Shown in pieces: positions 1-6,597 of a stretch of DNA of 43,058 bases (position 1 is the first letter of the stretch; the number at the start of each line of letters is the position of its first letter). This DNA comes from a virus: the IMG/VR virus record IMGVR_UViG_3300025759_000187, positions 1-43,058 of that record; one strand, given 5' to 3'. Made by a program: the position numbers and the translations under genes. The notes under the pieces are model-generated. The model was not told where the DNA came from. It did not search any database and saw only the letters and a program-made list of their open reading frames with translations.

Positions 1-12
1 CGATCCGCCATG

Positions 13-39
13 CCGTCATAAGTCGTTACGGGACAAGGG
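13..39 (-). repeat. 27-nt terminal repeat, copy 1 (inverted)
   Basis: Read on the minus strand this 27-mer starts CCCTTGTCCCGTAACGACTT and aligns without gaps to 128-154, 422-448 and 42811-42837. The shared core is GTAA, two variable bases, then ACTTAYG. It lies inside the terminal repeat, so it is present again at 42879-42905. Short repeats beside the terminal repeats are known in T7. Here a role in concatemer processing or replication is inferred from position only. Confidence 0.7.
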
Positions 40-127
40 TTTACGAGTGCAAATTTTCGTATAAGTACGTTCCCCTAAGTGTTTTCAGCCTACGCCACTA
101 GGTAGATACCCTGAGGAATGCCGTAAG

Positions 128-154
128 TCCTTGCACTGTAACGACTTACGGCGA
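128..154 (+). repeat. 27-nt terminal repeat, copy 2
   Basis: It begins TCCTTGCACTGTAACGACTT and continues TACGGCGA. It aligns gaplessly with copies 1, 3 and 4 and lies in opposite orientation to copy 1, giving the terminal repeat a 108-nt-spaced inverted pair. The right-end equivalent is 42994-43020, with one substitution inside the unit (position 151). Confidence 0.65.
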
Positions 155-179
155 CACTCCGACCCCTAGGTGATGGGCC

Positions 180-203
180 TAGTACCTATACAGAGTAGGG
201 AGA
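180..203 (+). promoter_or_regulatory. candidate phage RNA polymerase promoter 1 (rightward)
   Basis: The element starts TAGTACCTATACAG and ends TAGGGAGA. T7 promoters start TAATAC and end TATAGGGAGA, so both ends resemble the T7 consensus, with one extra base in the middle. A second copy follows 45 nt downstream. It points toward the rightward tail-fibre genes at 1180-4500, which otherwise lack a visible late promoter. The element straddles the edge of the terminal repeat. Its assignment to this phage's polymerase is inference. Confidence 0.4.
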
Positions 204-224
204 ACCCTAGTGTCAGGGTAGGGT

Positions 225-247
225 TAGTACGTATACAGATAGGGGAA
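225..247 (+). promoter_or_regulatory. candidate phage RNA polymerase promoter 2 (rightward)
   Basis: This 23-mer starts TAGTACGTATACAGATAGGG. It aligns without gaps to the T7 promoter consensus at about 14 of 23 positions, including TA-TACG at the start and ATAGGG around the expected initiation site. It repeats the element at 180-203. T7 has the phiOL promoter at a comparable place near the left end. Weaker echoes of the upstream half occur near 364-373 and 391-397. Confidence 0.42.
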
Positions 248-421
248 GAACAATCGGGTCACGTAGGGAAAGCCCTAGGCCGAAAAGGGTAAGCACCTAA
301 GATGCCAATCGGGCACTGGATACTGGCGGATCGGGACCCAAACAGAACCCAAACAGACCAGGGTCAGTACCTAACATCACCCGAACAGCTACCTATCATT
401 GCCCTAACGAGGCAAGCTAAG

Positions 422-448
422 CCCTTGTCCCGTAAGTACTTACGGCGA
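422..448 (+). repeat. 27-nt terminal repeat, copy 3, with 16-bp palindrome
   Basis: This copy begins CCCTTGTCCCGTAAGTACTT. Its centre, 430-445, is a perfect 16-bp palindrome (CCGTAAGTACTTACGG). It lies outside the 192-bp terminal repeat, so the motif is not only a consequence of the end duplication. A protein-binding or processing site is a reasonable guess but is unproven. Confidence 0.65.
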
Positions 449-530
449 TTCAGCACCACCACGACCAGGGAGGGGTAGGGTAAACACTGTTAACCTACCG
501 GGTTTATAGGTATATGACCGCGGGAAAACC

Positions 531-550
531 CTGCCCCCCTTGGGGGGCAG
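531..550 (-). terminator. GC hairpin terminator after the leftward small genes
   Basis: CTGCCCCCC (531-539) pairs perfectly with GGGGGGCAG (542-550) around a 2-nt centre. On the minus strand the stem is followed by GGTTTTCCC, a short T run. It lies 50 nt beyond the stop of the leftward gene at 601, the expected place for a terminator. On the plus strand no U-tract follows immediately, so rightward transcription from 180-247 may pass through. Confidence 0.55.
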
Positions 551-600
551 CGCCGTCGCTATAACGTTTTTATAGGGCTCACATTTTTGGCCCAAACATT

Positions 601-711
601 TCACCGCTTCTTCGCCGTCTTCTTCTTAGCCTTGAACTGATCCGTTCGGGTCATCTTACCGCTCATGGGCTTTTTCTTGCTCATCTTCTTCTTACCGTAG
701 TGGCCGGGCAT
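601..711 (-). CDS. small lysine-rich basic protein
   Basis: This 36-residue protein starts MPGHYGKKKMSKKKP and is almost half Lys or Arg. It is too small and basic for an enzyme. Binding nucleic acid or packaged DNA is a guess. The start at 711 was chosen over a longer upstream reading because AGGAGA lies 8 nt before this ATG and because the upstream part would overlap the next gene. It is the second gene of a two-gene leftward unit with 749-1003 and is followed by the hairpin at 531-550. I recall similar short MPGHYGKK proteins in marine T7-like phages, without a known function. Confidence 0.7.
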   Translation of the reverse strand: MPGHYGKKKMSKKKPMSGKMTRTDQFKAKKKTAKKR

Positions 712-748
712 AGCTACTTCTCCTAACTGTAGAAATCCTAACAAATGA

Positions 749-1003
749 CTACCACTTGGCCTTATTGGCCCAGTAGGCGGCAGACATCTTACCTTTCGCG
801 ATGTTCTTAGCGTGGCGGGCCTTGAAAGCCTTGTTGCGCTTAGAGCCATCAGGAGAACCAGAGACACCTTGCTGACCGAACCGGATCATTTTAACAGTGC
901 TGCCCTGCTTGGCAAGAACTGCGTGCGACTTTTTCGGGTGCCCTGGAGTTCGCTTCGGCTTGTTATAGCCAGAAAACTTCTCTCCTCTATAGTTAATACT
1001 CAT
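749..1003 (-). CDS. small basic hypothetical protein
   Basis: An 84-residue, strongly basic protein beginning MSINYRGEKFSGYNKPKRTP and ending AAYWANKAKW. No enzyme motif is visible. The spread of Lys and Arg would suit a nucleic-acid or virion-DNA-binding protein, but this is inference. The ATG at 1003 is preceded by an AT-rich stretch without a clear Shine-Dalgarno sequence. It is divergent from the rightward gene at 1180, with a 176-nt control region between them, and is 37 nt upstream of the second basic-protein gene. Its placement beyond the tail-fibre module, near the packaging end, is unusual for a T7-like map. Confidence 0.65.
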   Translation of the reverse strand: MSINYRGEKFSGYNKPKRTPGHPKKSHAVLAKQGSTVKMIRFGQQGVSGSPDGSKRNKAFKARHAKNIAKGKMSAAYWANKAKW

Positions 1004-1021
1004 AGTATATATATAGTTATA

Positions 1022-1043
1022 AGTAATACTTATAAGTATTACT
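1022..1043. promoter_or_regulatory. 22-bp perfect palindrome in divergent control region
   Basis: AGTAATACTTATAAGTATTACT (1022-1043, centre between 1032 and 1033) is its own reverse complement. It lies 19 nt upstream of the leftward start at 1003 and 137 nt upstream of the rightward start at 1180, next to a TATATATATAG run. A perfect dyad in a divergent intergenic region is typical of an operator. Each half also contains TAATAC, the first six bases of T7 promoters, so a bidirectional polymerase site is another reading. Confidence 0.45.
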
Positions 1044-1179
1044 AAGGTTCTTCTTATAGATCAGACTCCCTAGCGGGAGCGTTATCTCTGTCGCTCATCT
1101 TAGAGTCCCCCATCTATACCCGCGGATAAAAAGAAGGGTTTTTAAGAATTCTAGACCTGCGGTTTGGTATAACACCTGT

Positions 1180-1503
1180 ATGGATTTAGACTCGCCCCGC
1201 CGGATTCTACAACTAACGCAGCAGACAGAAGCGTTTGATGACCCTTTGCGGTACTGCGGACCTCCAGTCCGTAGATCAGCGGATCAAATAGAAGATGCTA
1301 TCAGGAGTCTTCAACAAAAGTACGATAGCCTGCGGGATTCTGGAGCATTTCTCGAAGAAGATCTTGAACCGGGCGAGAAGCCTTTGGAAGCTGGGATCTT
1401 ACCCGGCTGGCACCTGCACCCCAAGGGCATCTTGCGGGGCTTGTACTCGGTTCCCCCCAGCCGGGTCAAGGTTAGACGGACCTCAGGGGACACCATTCTA
1501 TAG
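1180..1503 (+). CDS. hypothetical protein at start of tail-fibre module
   Basis: A 107-residue open frame, MDLDSPRRILQLTQQ at the start, with a predicted helical stretch (residues 39-58) and a Pro/Gly-rich second half. No family is recognised. It is the first gene of the rightward module and ends 3 nt before a strong hairpin (1507-1528). There is no Shine-Dalgarno sequence before the ATG. Instead a TATAAC box lies at 1168-1173, so either the start is wrong or the message is nearly leaderless. Coding status is moderately supported by its length and by the absence of a better frame. Confidence 0.5.
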   Translation: MDLDSPRRILQLTQQTEAFDDPLRYCGPPVRRSADQIEDAIRSLQQKYDSLRDSGAFLEEDLEPGEKPLEAGILPGWHLHPKGILRGLYSVPPSRVKVRRTSGDTIL

Positions 1504-1506
1504 AAG

Positions 1507-1528
1507 GCGCTGTAAGGCCCTACAGCGC
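1507..1528 (+). terminator. hairpin behind the 107-residue ORF
   Basis: GCGCTGTA (1507-1514) pairs perfectly with TACAGCGC (1521-1528) around AGGCCC. It sits just after the stop at 1501-1503. No U-tract follows, so it may be an RNA-processing or attenuating hairpin rather than a full terminator. It separates the first rightward ORF from the fibre genes. Confidence 0.45.
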
Positions 1529-1599
1529 ATCCAGCAATCAACGTGAGCCTAGGGTCAGGGCTACTACTACAAGCGGCACAGAAGGCCGCACAGAGCGAT

Positions 1600-1722
1600 A
1601 TGAGCGACACGGACAACAAACAGAAGACTGACAAGGACCTGACGGCTATTCTGGAGCAAGCTATCCGCGATCTGGACTGGCTGCTGGATCAGGAGGACGA
1701 AGAGGAGGGAGAGGATGAGTGA
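1600..1722 (+). CDS. small acidic protein upstream of tail fibre
   Basis: A 40-residue acidic protein, MSDTDNKQKTDKDLT at the start, with a central helix-like segment (ILEQAIRDLDWLL) and an Asp/Glu-rich tail. The stop overlaps the tail-fibre start (ATGAGTGA), the coupling typical of this genome, which supports translation. An in-frame GTG at 1543 could extend it by 19 residues, but no good Shine-Dalgarno sequence precedes either start. The function is unknown. A fibre-assembly partner is only a positional guess. Confidence 0.55.
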   Translation: MSDTDNKQKTDKDLTAILEQAIRDLDWLLDQEDEEEGEDE

Positions 1723-2974
1723 GGCACGTAGACAGCGAGCCCAGCGCCTTGTTCTAGACCAGCAGCTACAGAACCTTCAGAATGAGCAGAGAGCGAAGGC
1801 GGCTGCGCTTGATGCTGAGTTGGCTAATAAGGTGGATGCTTCTGAGTTTCCCACCAAGAGCGCGACTGATGCTGATAAGTTTCTATCCGTAGCTGATGAC
1901 GGATCATACACGCTGGTAGCTGCCGCTGCGGGTCCTACTGGACCGCAGGGACCGCAGGGACCTCAGGGTCCAACGGGTCCGCAAGGGCCTCAGGGGCCTA
2001 CTGGTTCTGGAGGAGACAGCGCCGAGGCGATCATGGGCAAGCTGAACTATCAGCTGTCCTCGCCGTTCTTCTCGACGACGAACGCGGGCAACACGAACAC
2101 CTACCCCAATCCGCTCATCATGTTCGACGACATGATTACGGATCGCCTGTACGGGAGGGGGTCCGAGATCGTGGTCACGCGAACCACTGCGTCGGGCGGG
2201 ACGTACACGCTGTCGGCCAACGAGCGTCGAGTCATCACGGACGGTAACTACGACAGCAACTATCAGGTTGCGCGAACCACGCACTCGGACTACGGCGAGG
2301 ATGTCACGCTAAACATCGACTTCCTCACCAACAAGCTCAGTAGCCCCACGCACGGGTTCGTCTACCCGCAGGGTTATATGTTCATCACCTGCTACGCAGG
2401 GCGAGGCATCAAGGCGATCTCCGGTCGCCTGAAGAAGAACAACGGAACGTGGTTTACCCTCAACTCGTGGGACATCGAGAAAGTCTACGAGTACGGGGGC
2501 AACACTAGCGGGTGGCGCATCCGCACCAACCTGACGGGCAACTTTCTCGTCGAGGTCGAGCTTACCTTGACGCCCTACACGATTGCGGCAGGCGACAGCG
2601 TCGACAGCGAGATATGGATCAACGCAATCACCTACCACGGTACGCGTTCGGGCGCAGAGCAGGGTCCCATCGTGACCTGCGGTGGCGGCAAGTATTTCGG
2701 TGACATGAAGGGCGTTGCCGCTGGCACGACGAACTGGACGATCACGCCGAGCGGGAGCGCCGACTTCGAGGGCGACATCAAGCACCAAGGCCGTCCCGTC
2801 CTCCCAGTCAACCAATTCTTCGACGCCACCAACGGCTACGTCTACACCGTCTACGGCGTCAACTACAACTGGAAGGCGACACGCGCCGGGTCGGCGGGTA
2901 TGGCACAGACGGCGGTGCAGACTGGCAATGTTCTAACTTCTTTGTCCCAACTTCAGGGTCTCACTTACTCATGA
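1715..2974 (+). CDS. tail fibre protein with collagen-like repeats
   Basis: This 419-residue protein is a probable trimeric receptor-binding fibre. Residues 1-38 are helical and Gln/Ala-rich (probable coiled coil). Residues 73-99 are nine Gly-X-Y triplets of GPT and GPQ type (nt 1931-2011), which form collagen-like triple helices in phage fibres. The rest is Gly/Thr/Asn-rich beta structure. The T7 gp17 N-terminal tail-attachment domain is not recognisable. GAGGAGGGAGAGG precedes the ATG. From about 2015 to 2890 almost every third codon position is G or C, unlike the flanks, so the distal part looks recombined in. It overlaps the next fibre gene by ATGA. Confidence 0.85.
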   Translation: MSEARRQRAQRLVLDQQLQNLQNEQRAKAAALDAELANKVDASEFPTKSATDADKFLSVADDGSYTLVAAAAGPTGPQGPQGPQGPTGPQGPQGPTGSGGDSAEAIMGKLNYQLSSPFFSTTNAGNTNTYPNPLIMFDDMITDRLYGRGSEIVVTRTTASGGTYTLSANERRVITDGNYDSNYQVARTTHSDYGEDVTLNIDFLTNKLSSPTHGFVYPQGYMFITCYAGRGIKAISGRLKKNNGTWFTLNSWDIEKVYEYGGNTSGWRIRTNLTGNFLVEVELTLTPYTIAAGDSVDSEIWINAITYHGTRSGAEQGPIVTCGGGKYFGDMKGVAAGTTNWTITPSGSADFEGDIKHQGRPVLPVNQFFDATNGYVYTVYGVNYNWKATRAGSAGMAQTAVQTGNVLTSLSQLQGLTYS

Positions 2975-4044
2975 CTAACGTTTACGCACTTCGCTGCCTC
3001 GATAACACAGTGGCGAAGAACAAATCACTTTGGATTCGCGCAGTGCGGGCTCGTAGGGCAGAGCGGCGACCTGTTGCTGCCCTTGGAGATATGACCTTGT
3101 GGCCGGAAACGTCAGTCACATGGGAAGATCTTGAGTCTTGCCCCGGTCCGTCAAACCAGTGGTCATCTAACCTGCATCGAAAGGAGCTAGTTAGGCGGCA
3201 AGGTGAGTATGTCTGGAAGAATATCGGCATCACGGGTAAGCACTACGCGCTGAAGTGGGGCACGCGGGAGTACAATGCACCCGGTCGCAGCTTCATCAAC
3301 TGCGATTTCAGTAACATTCCGCAGGAGCACGGGCTGTATGTATCGAACTCAGCCAGCACATACGTGGATAACTGCACGTTCGTTAGGTGCGGCAGTCAAG
3401 GAGTGCAGTGGGCGCACCGGGATATGCCCTACCAGCAGTATGACGCGGACAATATGCCCTATGCCGCACGCCCAGTCCATGTGATTTCGGGCACCCACTT
3501 CCTTGATTGCGGAGTTAATGGCACGCGCCCCAGCTTTAACGCAACGTACTTCAACCCCGGCTCCTCAATGTTTCCGGGTAGCGTGTCTTTTCAGGACTCT
3601 ACCTTTGTGGCAGACTGGGGGAAGGATGACGCGGGGCAGAAAGGCAACCGCTCAACTGGTGCTTTCGTTGTGACACCCAGCCAAGGTGCCCTTCCACCTG
3701 AGCCGGGGCTGCACATGGTCACCACGTTCCACGTGAATAACTGCGTTTTCGACTATACGCGAGGCGACCGACCCATCGGTATTGTCCGTGCAGCGCGGGG
3801 AATTGAGTTTCAGAACTCTTGCTTCATTGCAAGGGATCACAATCAGCCGTACATTGATGTCAATGACAAGCCGGAGTACCCTGCAACGCAGCATATCCAT
3901 GTTCGCAACTGTGTTTCGCAGGGCGTTTACCTTAGGATTTGGGACGAGAACGGCGTGCGCCACTCTCATAGTCTTCATGGTCCTAAGCTAGAGAGAATCT
4001 ACAACGGTCGAACCGGAGAACTTATTGAGGAGAAAGAACTTTGA
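2971..4044 (+). CDS. tail spike or fibre, probable beta-helix
   Basis: A 357-residue protein. From about residue 107 onward it shows repeated short strands with regularly spaced Asn, Cys and Phe (INCDFSN, VDNCTFVRCG, FLDCGVN, VNNCVFDYT, QNSCFIARD, VRNCVSQGV), the pattern of a right-handed parallel beta-helix as in phage tailspikes and pectate-lyase-like folds. No catalytic residues can be assigned, so polysaccharide binding or cleavage is inference. It is coupled to the upstream fibre gene by ATGA overlap and to the downstream gene by TGATG, which suggests the two fibre proteins are made together and may form one adsorption device. Confidence 0.75.
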   Translation: MTNVYALRCLDNTVAKNKSLWIRAVRARRAERRPVAALGDMTLWPETSVTWEDLESCPGPSNQWSSNLHRKELVRRQGEYVWKNIGITGKHYALKWGTREYNAPGRSFINCDFSNIPQEHGLYVSNSASTYVDNCTFVRCGSQGVQWAHRDMPYQQYDADNMPYAARPVHVISGTHFLDCGVNGTRPSFNATYFNPGSSMFPGSVSFQDSTFVADWGKDDAGQKGNRSTGAFVVTPSQGALPPEPGLHMVTTFHVNNCVFDYTRGDRPIGIVRAARGIEFQNSCFIARDHNQPYIDVNDKPEYPATQHIHVRNCVSQGVYLRIWDENGVRHSHSLHGPKLERIYNGRTGELIEEKEL

Positions 4045-4268
4045 TGTTCAGTGTTAGAGGACACACCTGCGACATTGTTATCGAGCCTCTTGGTAACAAG
4101 GTCTATGAAGTGTGGGTGGAGGAGTACACGGAAAAGAAACCGTTTTCTGATAGTATGCGCTACACCGCAAAGGACCGCACACAGTTGCGGCAGATTCTTG
4201 AAGGCCACCTAGACTCTATTGAGTTTGGTCAACTAGAGGAGGAGATTTGTGCTCAAGAAGACGATTGA
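4044..4268 (+). CDS. small hypothetical protein downstream of fibre genes
   Basis: A 74-residue acidic protein starting MFSVRGHTCDIVIEPL. The ATG at 4044 shares a base with the fibre stop codon (TGATG), and AGGAGA lies 12 nt upstream. No domain is recognised. It overlaps the next gene by 20 nt. Its place behind the fibre genes would fit a fibre chaperone or assembly factor, but nothing in the sequence proves that. Confidence 0.65.
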   Translation: MFSVRGHTCDIVIEPLGNKVYEVWVEEYTEKKPFSDSMRYTAKDRTQLRQILEGHLDSIEFGQLEEEICAQEDD

Positions 4269-4500
4269 AGTTCAGACTGAGGGTGGCCGAAGTATTGAAG
4301 TCGGCTGCATTGGTGAGAACTTCTACATCCAGATCGGCAAGGCGTATGCAGAGTTGCTGCCCGCAGAAGCCAGCGAGGTGATTGGGGCGCTTCGGGAGGT
4401 TGCTGGTGCAAACTACAGCCCCCCTGCACCTGCTGCCAAGCCTGTTAGGGTCACCCGTCCGAATACCCCGGACTTTGACTACCCTATCAACCCGCAATAA
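4249..4500 (+). CDS. small hypothetical protein, last gene of rightward module
   Basis: An 83-residue protein with a GTG start preceded by AGAGGAGGAG at good spacing. The N-terminal half is beta-rich (KKTIEVQTEGGRSIEV), followed by a helix and a Pro-rich tail ending FDYPINPQ. No family is recognised. It ends at the convergent junction with terminase, just before the hairpin at 4503-4527. Confidence 0.65.
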   Translation: MLKKTIEVQTEGGRSIEVGCIGENFYIQIGKAYAELLPAEASEVIGALREVAGANYSPPAPAAKPVRVTRPNTPDFDYPINPQ

Positions 4501-4527
4501 AACCACCGCCGGGGGGCACGACGGTGG
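4497..4527 (-). terminator. intrinsic terminator of the leftward late operon
   Basis: CCACCG (4503-4508) pairs with CGGTGG (4522-4527) around a G/C-rich centre that can pair further. On the minus strand the stem is followed by TTTTATTG, a good U-tract. It ends leftward transcription after terminase and prevents run-through into the convergent fibre genes. On the plus strand the stem is followed by AAAAG, so it is not a clear terminator for rightward transcripts. Confidence 0.7.
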
Positions 4528-4561
4528 AAAAGATACACCCAAAACCCCCGGCAATCACCTC

Positions 4562-6307
4562 CTACAGGAAAGCAGAAGACTGGTCAAGATCGAAGGAGCA
4601 CCAGCCTTCGACTTTAGCGTCATCGTCAGTACACCACTCATCAAGGTCTTCTAGATCTCGCTTTCTCTTCTCGTTTGCTGCGTTTCTTGCAATCGTATCT
4701 GTCAGATAGCGACTTGCCATCTCAAGAGCATCAATGCGGTCGTCATGAGGCAGACATCCGCGAGTCTCTTCTAGGTGGCACCACTGCCAGAAGAGGTTTC
4801 GGGCACGCGCCCTGTCTTCCGAGTCGTTAGCCAGCTTGCTGGACTGCTGGTCGATGACGCGCGTGTGGAAAACGAAGCGGTGGTTCTCGGAAATAGGGGA
4901 GAGGGTTTCGAGAATACGAAGTTCCTTCCGCATAGTGTTACGCACTTCTTCGATTTGGCAGGGCCAGATGCGTTGAAGGACAGGCTTCATTAGCTCTGTG
5001 AACGCACCGTCACCAAAGTTGCTTTCAACAAGTACGGTATGCACCTTGTACTTGCGAGCTTCCCTAGCAATAGCCTCCAAGGCGGGCTGAGAGTACGATC
5101 CGGGGATGCCGCGCACTGAGTGTACGAACTGGTAGCCGCTGAGGGAAGAGACCACGGCCACACCTGTCTCGTCAGCGCCTCGACCCGAAGGGTCAACCGA
5201 CATAACTGTATGCTCGAAAGGGACTTGCACACCGTCCTCGGACCCAGGGCTGTAGAATCCGTCGCCCGGTAGTCCGGGGTTGTCGTATTGAAGGCGGTTG
5301 GCGGGGTGATTGCTGTGCAGGTAGATCTCTTTTGCGGACTCTTCGTGGAACTCAGTAAACATACAGTCACGGATCTTAAGCGGAAACTTCTCCGCATCGG
5401 ACAGGTCCGTGCTCAGCAGGTACTGGCGGTTGTAGCTGGCGCGGCTGAACCGCATCTTGAGCCCCGCGATCTCCACACCCGTGAAGCGTGTCGGCTCCAT
5501 CGGGGTGCCGGGAGGAACGTCAGCAAGACGGCAAAGGTCTGCCAGCCTGTGAGTTTCTGTGCTAGCGTTGTAGCCGTAGGCTTCCTCAACTGAAGGTTCA
5601 GGCTTTTCAATAGGCCAAACGCGCGAGTCGTAGCCTAGCGTTTCTAGATTACGGTAGATCGTGTGCGTACTCTGTGGCGTACCGAGCACACGCACCGTGG
5701 GGTATACATCGAGTTCAGGGTTAGGGGGCAACAGCAGCGCGGAAATCTCCTCGATTCGCCCTAGCAGCTTCTCGCGTAGCGCAGGCGTGTCGCTGTTGTT
5801 CGGAACCTCAACGTCATCTAGAATGATGACTGACCCGCGGTCACCCGTAATGGTGCCCCCGATACCCTTACTGTTGACTGACGGGCTCTTCTTGACAGTG
5901 GCGCAGCCGCACTGGAAGGACACCGCGGAGTCTTGGTCGCCACGTGCAGCGTCCGGGCGTAGGTGGTTTAGTTCCGGCACCTCGTCGATCAGGCGGCGAC
6001 CGAAGCGGCAGATCTGGTCAGCCGTGTTCTTAGCGGCGCTGAGGATGACGACGATCTCGTCCGGGTTGAGATACAGTCGCCACAGGTAGTAGCCTACAGT
6101 GATGTACGTTTTACCCGCACCTCGGAAGGCTTGGATCTGTAGGTGGGTCGGGCCGAACTGTAGGTAATCGCAGAAGTCCGCTTGGATCGGGGTCAGCTTG
6201 GGCAGACCCGCGTAGCTCCAGATAAGCCGAGCGAAGTTACGGAATAGACGAAACGGGTGGTCGTCCGGTAGCTTGTCAACTAGCGGCTTAAGCGGATAGT
6301 CTTCCAT
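4562..6307 (-). CDS. terminase large subunit (T7 gp19-like)
   Basis: A 581-residue DNA-packaging ATPase and nuclease that pumps concatemeric DNA through the portal and cuts it. The Walker A motif RGAGKT is at about residues 62-67 and Walker B in VIILDDVEV. The C-terminal nuclease acidic residues are visible in MSVDPSGRGADETG, VLVESNFGDGAF and HDDRIDALEMA. The length matches T7 gp19. The ATG at 6307 shares a base with the stop of the small zincin gene (TGATG). A TTG one codon earlier is less likely. It is the last gene of the leftward late operon, before the terminator at 4497-4527. Confidence 0.95.
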   Translation of the reverse strand: MEDYPLKPLVDKLPDDHPFRLFRNFARLIWSYAGLPKLTPIQADFCDYLQFGPTHLQIQAFRGAGKTYITVGYYLWRLYLNPDEIVVILSAAKNTADQICRFGRRLIDEVPELNHLRPDAARGDQDSAVSFQCGCATVKKSPSVNSKGIGGTITGDRGSVIILDDVEVPNNSDTPALREKLLGRIEEISALLLPPNPELDVYPTVRVLGTPQSTHTIYRNLETLGYDSRVWPIEKPEPSVEEAYGYNASTETHRLADLCRLADVPPGTPMEPTRFTGVEIAGLKMRFSRASYNRQYLLSTDLSDAEKFPLKIRDCMFTEFHEESAKEIYLHSNHPANRLQYDNPGLPGDGFYSPGSEDGVQVPFEHTVMSVDPSGRGADETGVAVVSSLSGYQFVHSVRGIPGSYSQPALEAIAREARKYKVHTVLVESNFGDGAFTELMKPVLQRIWPCQIEEVRNTMRKELRILETLSPISENHRFVFHTRVIDQQSSKLANDSEDRARARNLFWQWCHLEETRGCLPHDDRIDALEMASRYLTDTIARNAANEKRKRDLEDLDEWCTDDDAKVEGWCSFDLDQSSAFL

Positions 6308-6597
6308 CAATGTTCACCAAAGATCAAGCGGTACAGTCCTGAGTAACACACACCCCACACAGCATTAGCCTCAGGACCGTAGTAGCCGTTTACGCAGGCG
6401 TGTGCGTATTCATGGCAGAGAACTTCCGCCCGCTGATCCGCATCCACGGCAGTCGAAATGCAGATGACATGCCCATCTTCGTCAGAATAGTCGTAGGTGC
6501 CTTCAACGTCAGACAGGTCTTCAAGTTTAAGAGTGACTTTGGAATCTAAGGGATAGTGGTGCTGTATTACGGAGAATGTAATCCACAGATCAGCCAT
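6307..6597 (-). CDS. small zincin-like metallopeptidase (HExxH)
   Basis: A 96-residue protein with the zinc metallopeptidase signature HEYAH at residues 62-66, in the context VLCHEYAHACVNGYYG, followed by a C-terminal helix ending LYRLIFGEH. The start at 6597 was chosen because ATGGCTGA overlaps the stop of the upstream gene. A longer reading to 6732 would overlap that gene by over 140 nt. It sits between the terminase genes, where T7 has the Rz-type lysis gene 18.5, and no other endolysin is visible. Cleavage of the peptidoglycan stem peptide is therefore possible, as is a host-protein protease role. The substrate is unknown. Confidence 0.75.
   Translation of the reverse strand: MADLWITFSVIQHHYPLDSKVTLKLEDLSDVEGTYDYSDEDGHVICISTAVDADQRAEVLCHEYAHACVNGYYGPEANAVWGVCYSGLYRLIFGEH

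Larger units (their letters stand above)
1..192. repeat. left copy of direct terminal repeat
   Basis: Positions 1-192 recur at 42867-43058 in the same orientation. By eye the copies differ at four positions: 44 (c/g), 151 (g/a), 159 (c/a) and 172 (g/a). T7-like phages carry direct terminal repeats used in concatemer processing, and position at both ends fits that. The true repeat may extend beyond 192 bp because the right copy is cut by the window end. Inside is an 11-bp perfect inverted repeat (19-29 with 138-148), which belongs to the 27-nt repeat family described separately. No gene is seen here. Confidence 0.85.
193..600. other. left-end non-coding region
   Basis: No protein gene is apparent in this stretch. 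It holds the candidate promoters, a tandem repeat of ACCCAAACAG around 338-357, one 27-nt repeat copy with a 16-bp perfect palindrome (430-445), and a strong GC hairpin (531-550). Many short CCCTA and TAGGG words give it a repetitive look. The combination of repeats, palindromes and possible promoters at a genome end suggests a replication or packaging control region, as in T7. Confidence 0.6.

Noticed and set aside
1054-1098. 14-residue minus-strand ORF (MSDRDNAPARESDL)
   Set aside because: Too short to support, although it starts like the acidic protein at 1600. It could be a leader peptide but nothing else backs it.
1311-1634. Minus-strand ORF with a lipoprotein-like start (CAACSSS)
   Set aside because: It lies across the reverse strand of the 107-residue ORF, a hairpin and the acidic mini-gene. 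The Ala/Cys/Ser start is the shadow of Gln/Ala/Lys codons, and the remainder looks random.
1904-2815. Long minus-strand frames opposite the tail fibre
   Set aside because: They mirror the high GC3 of the fibre gene. Their proteins are Arg/Val-rich without domains, and no ribosome site is present.
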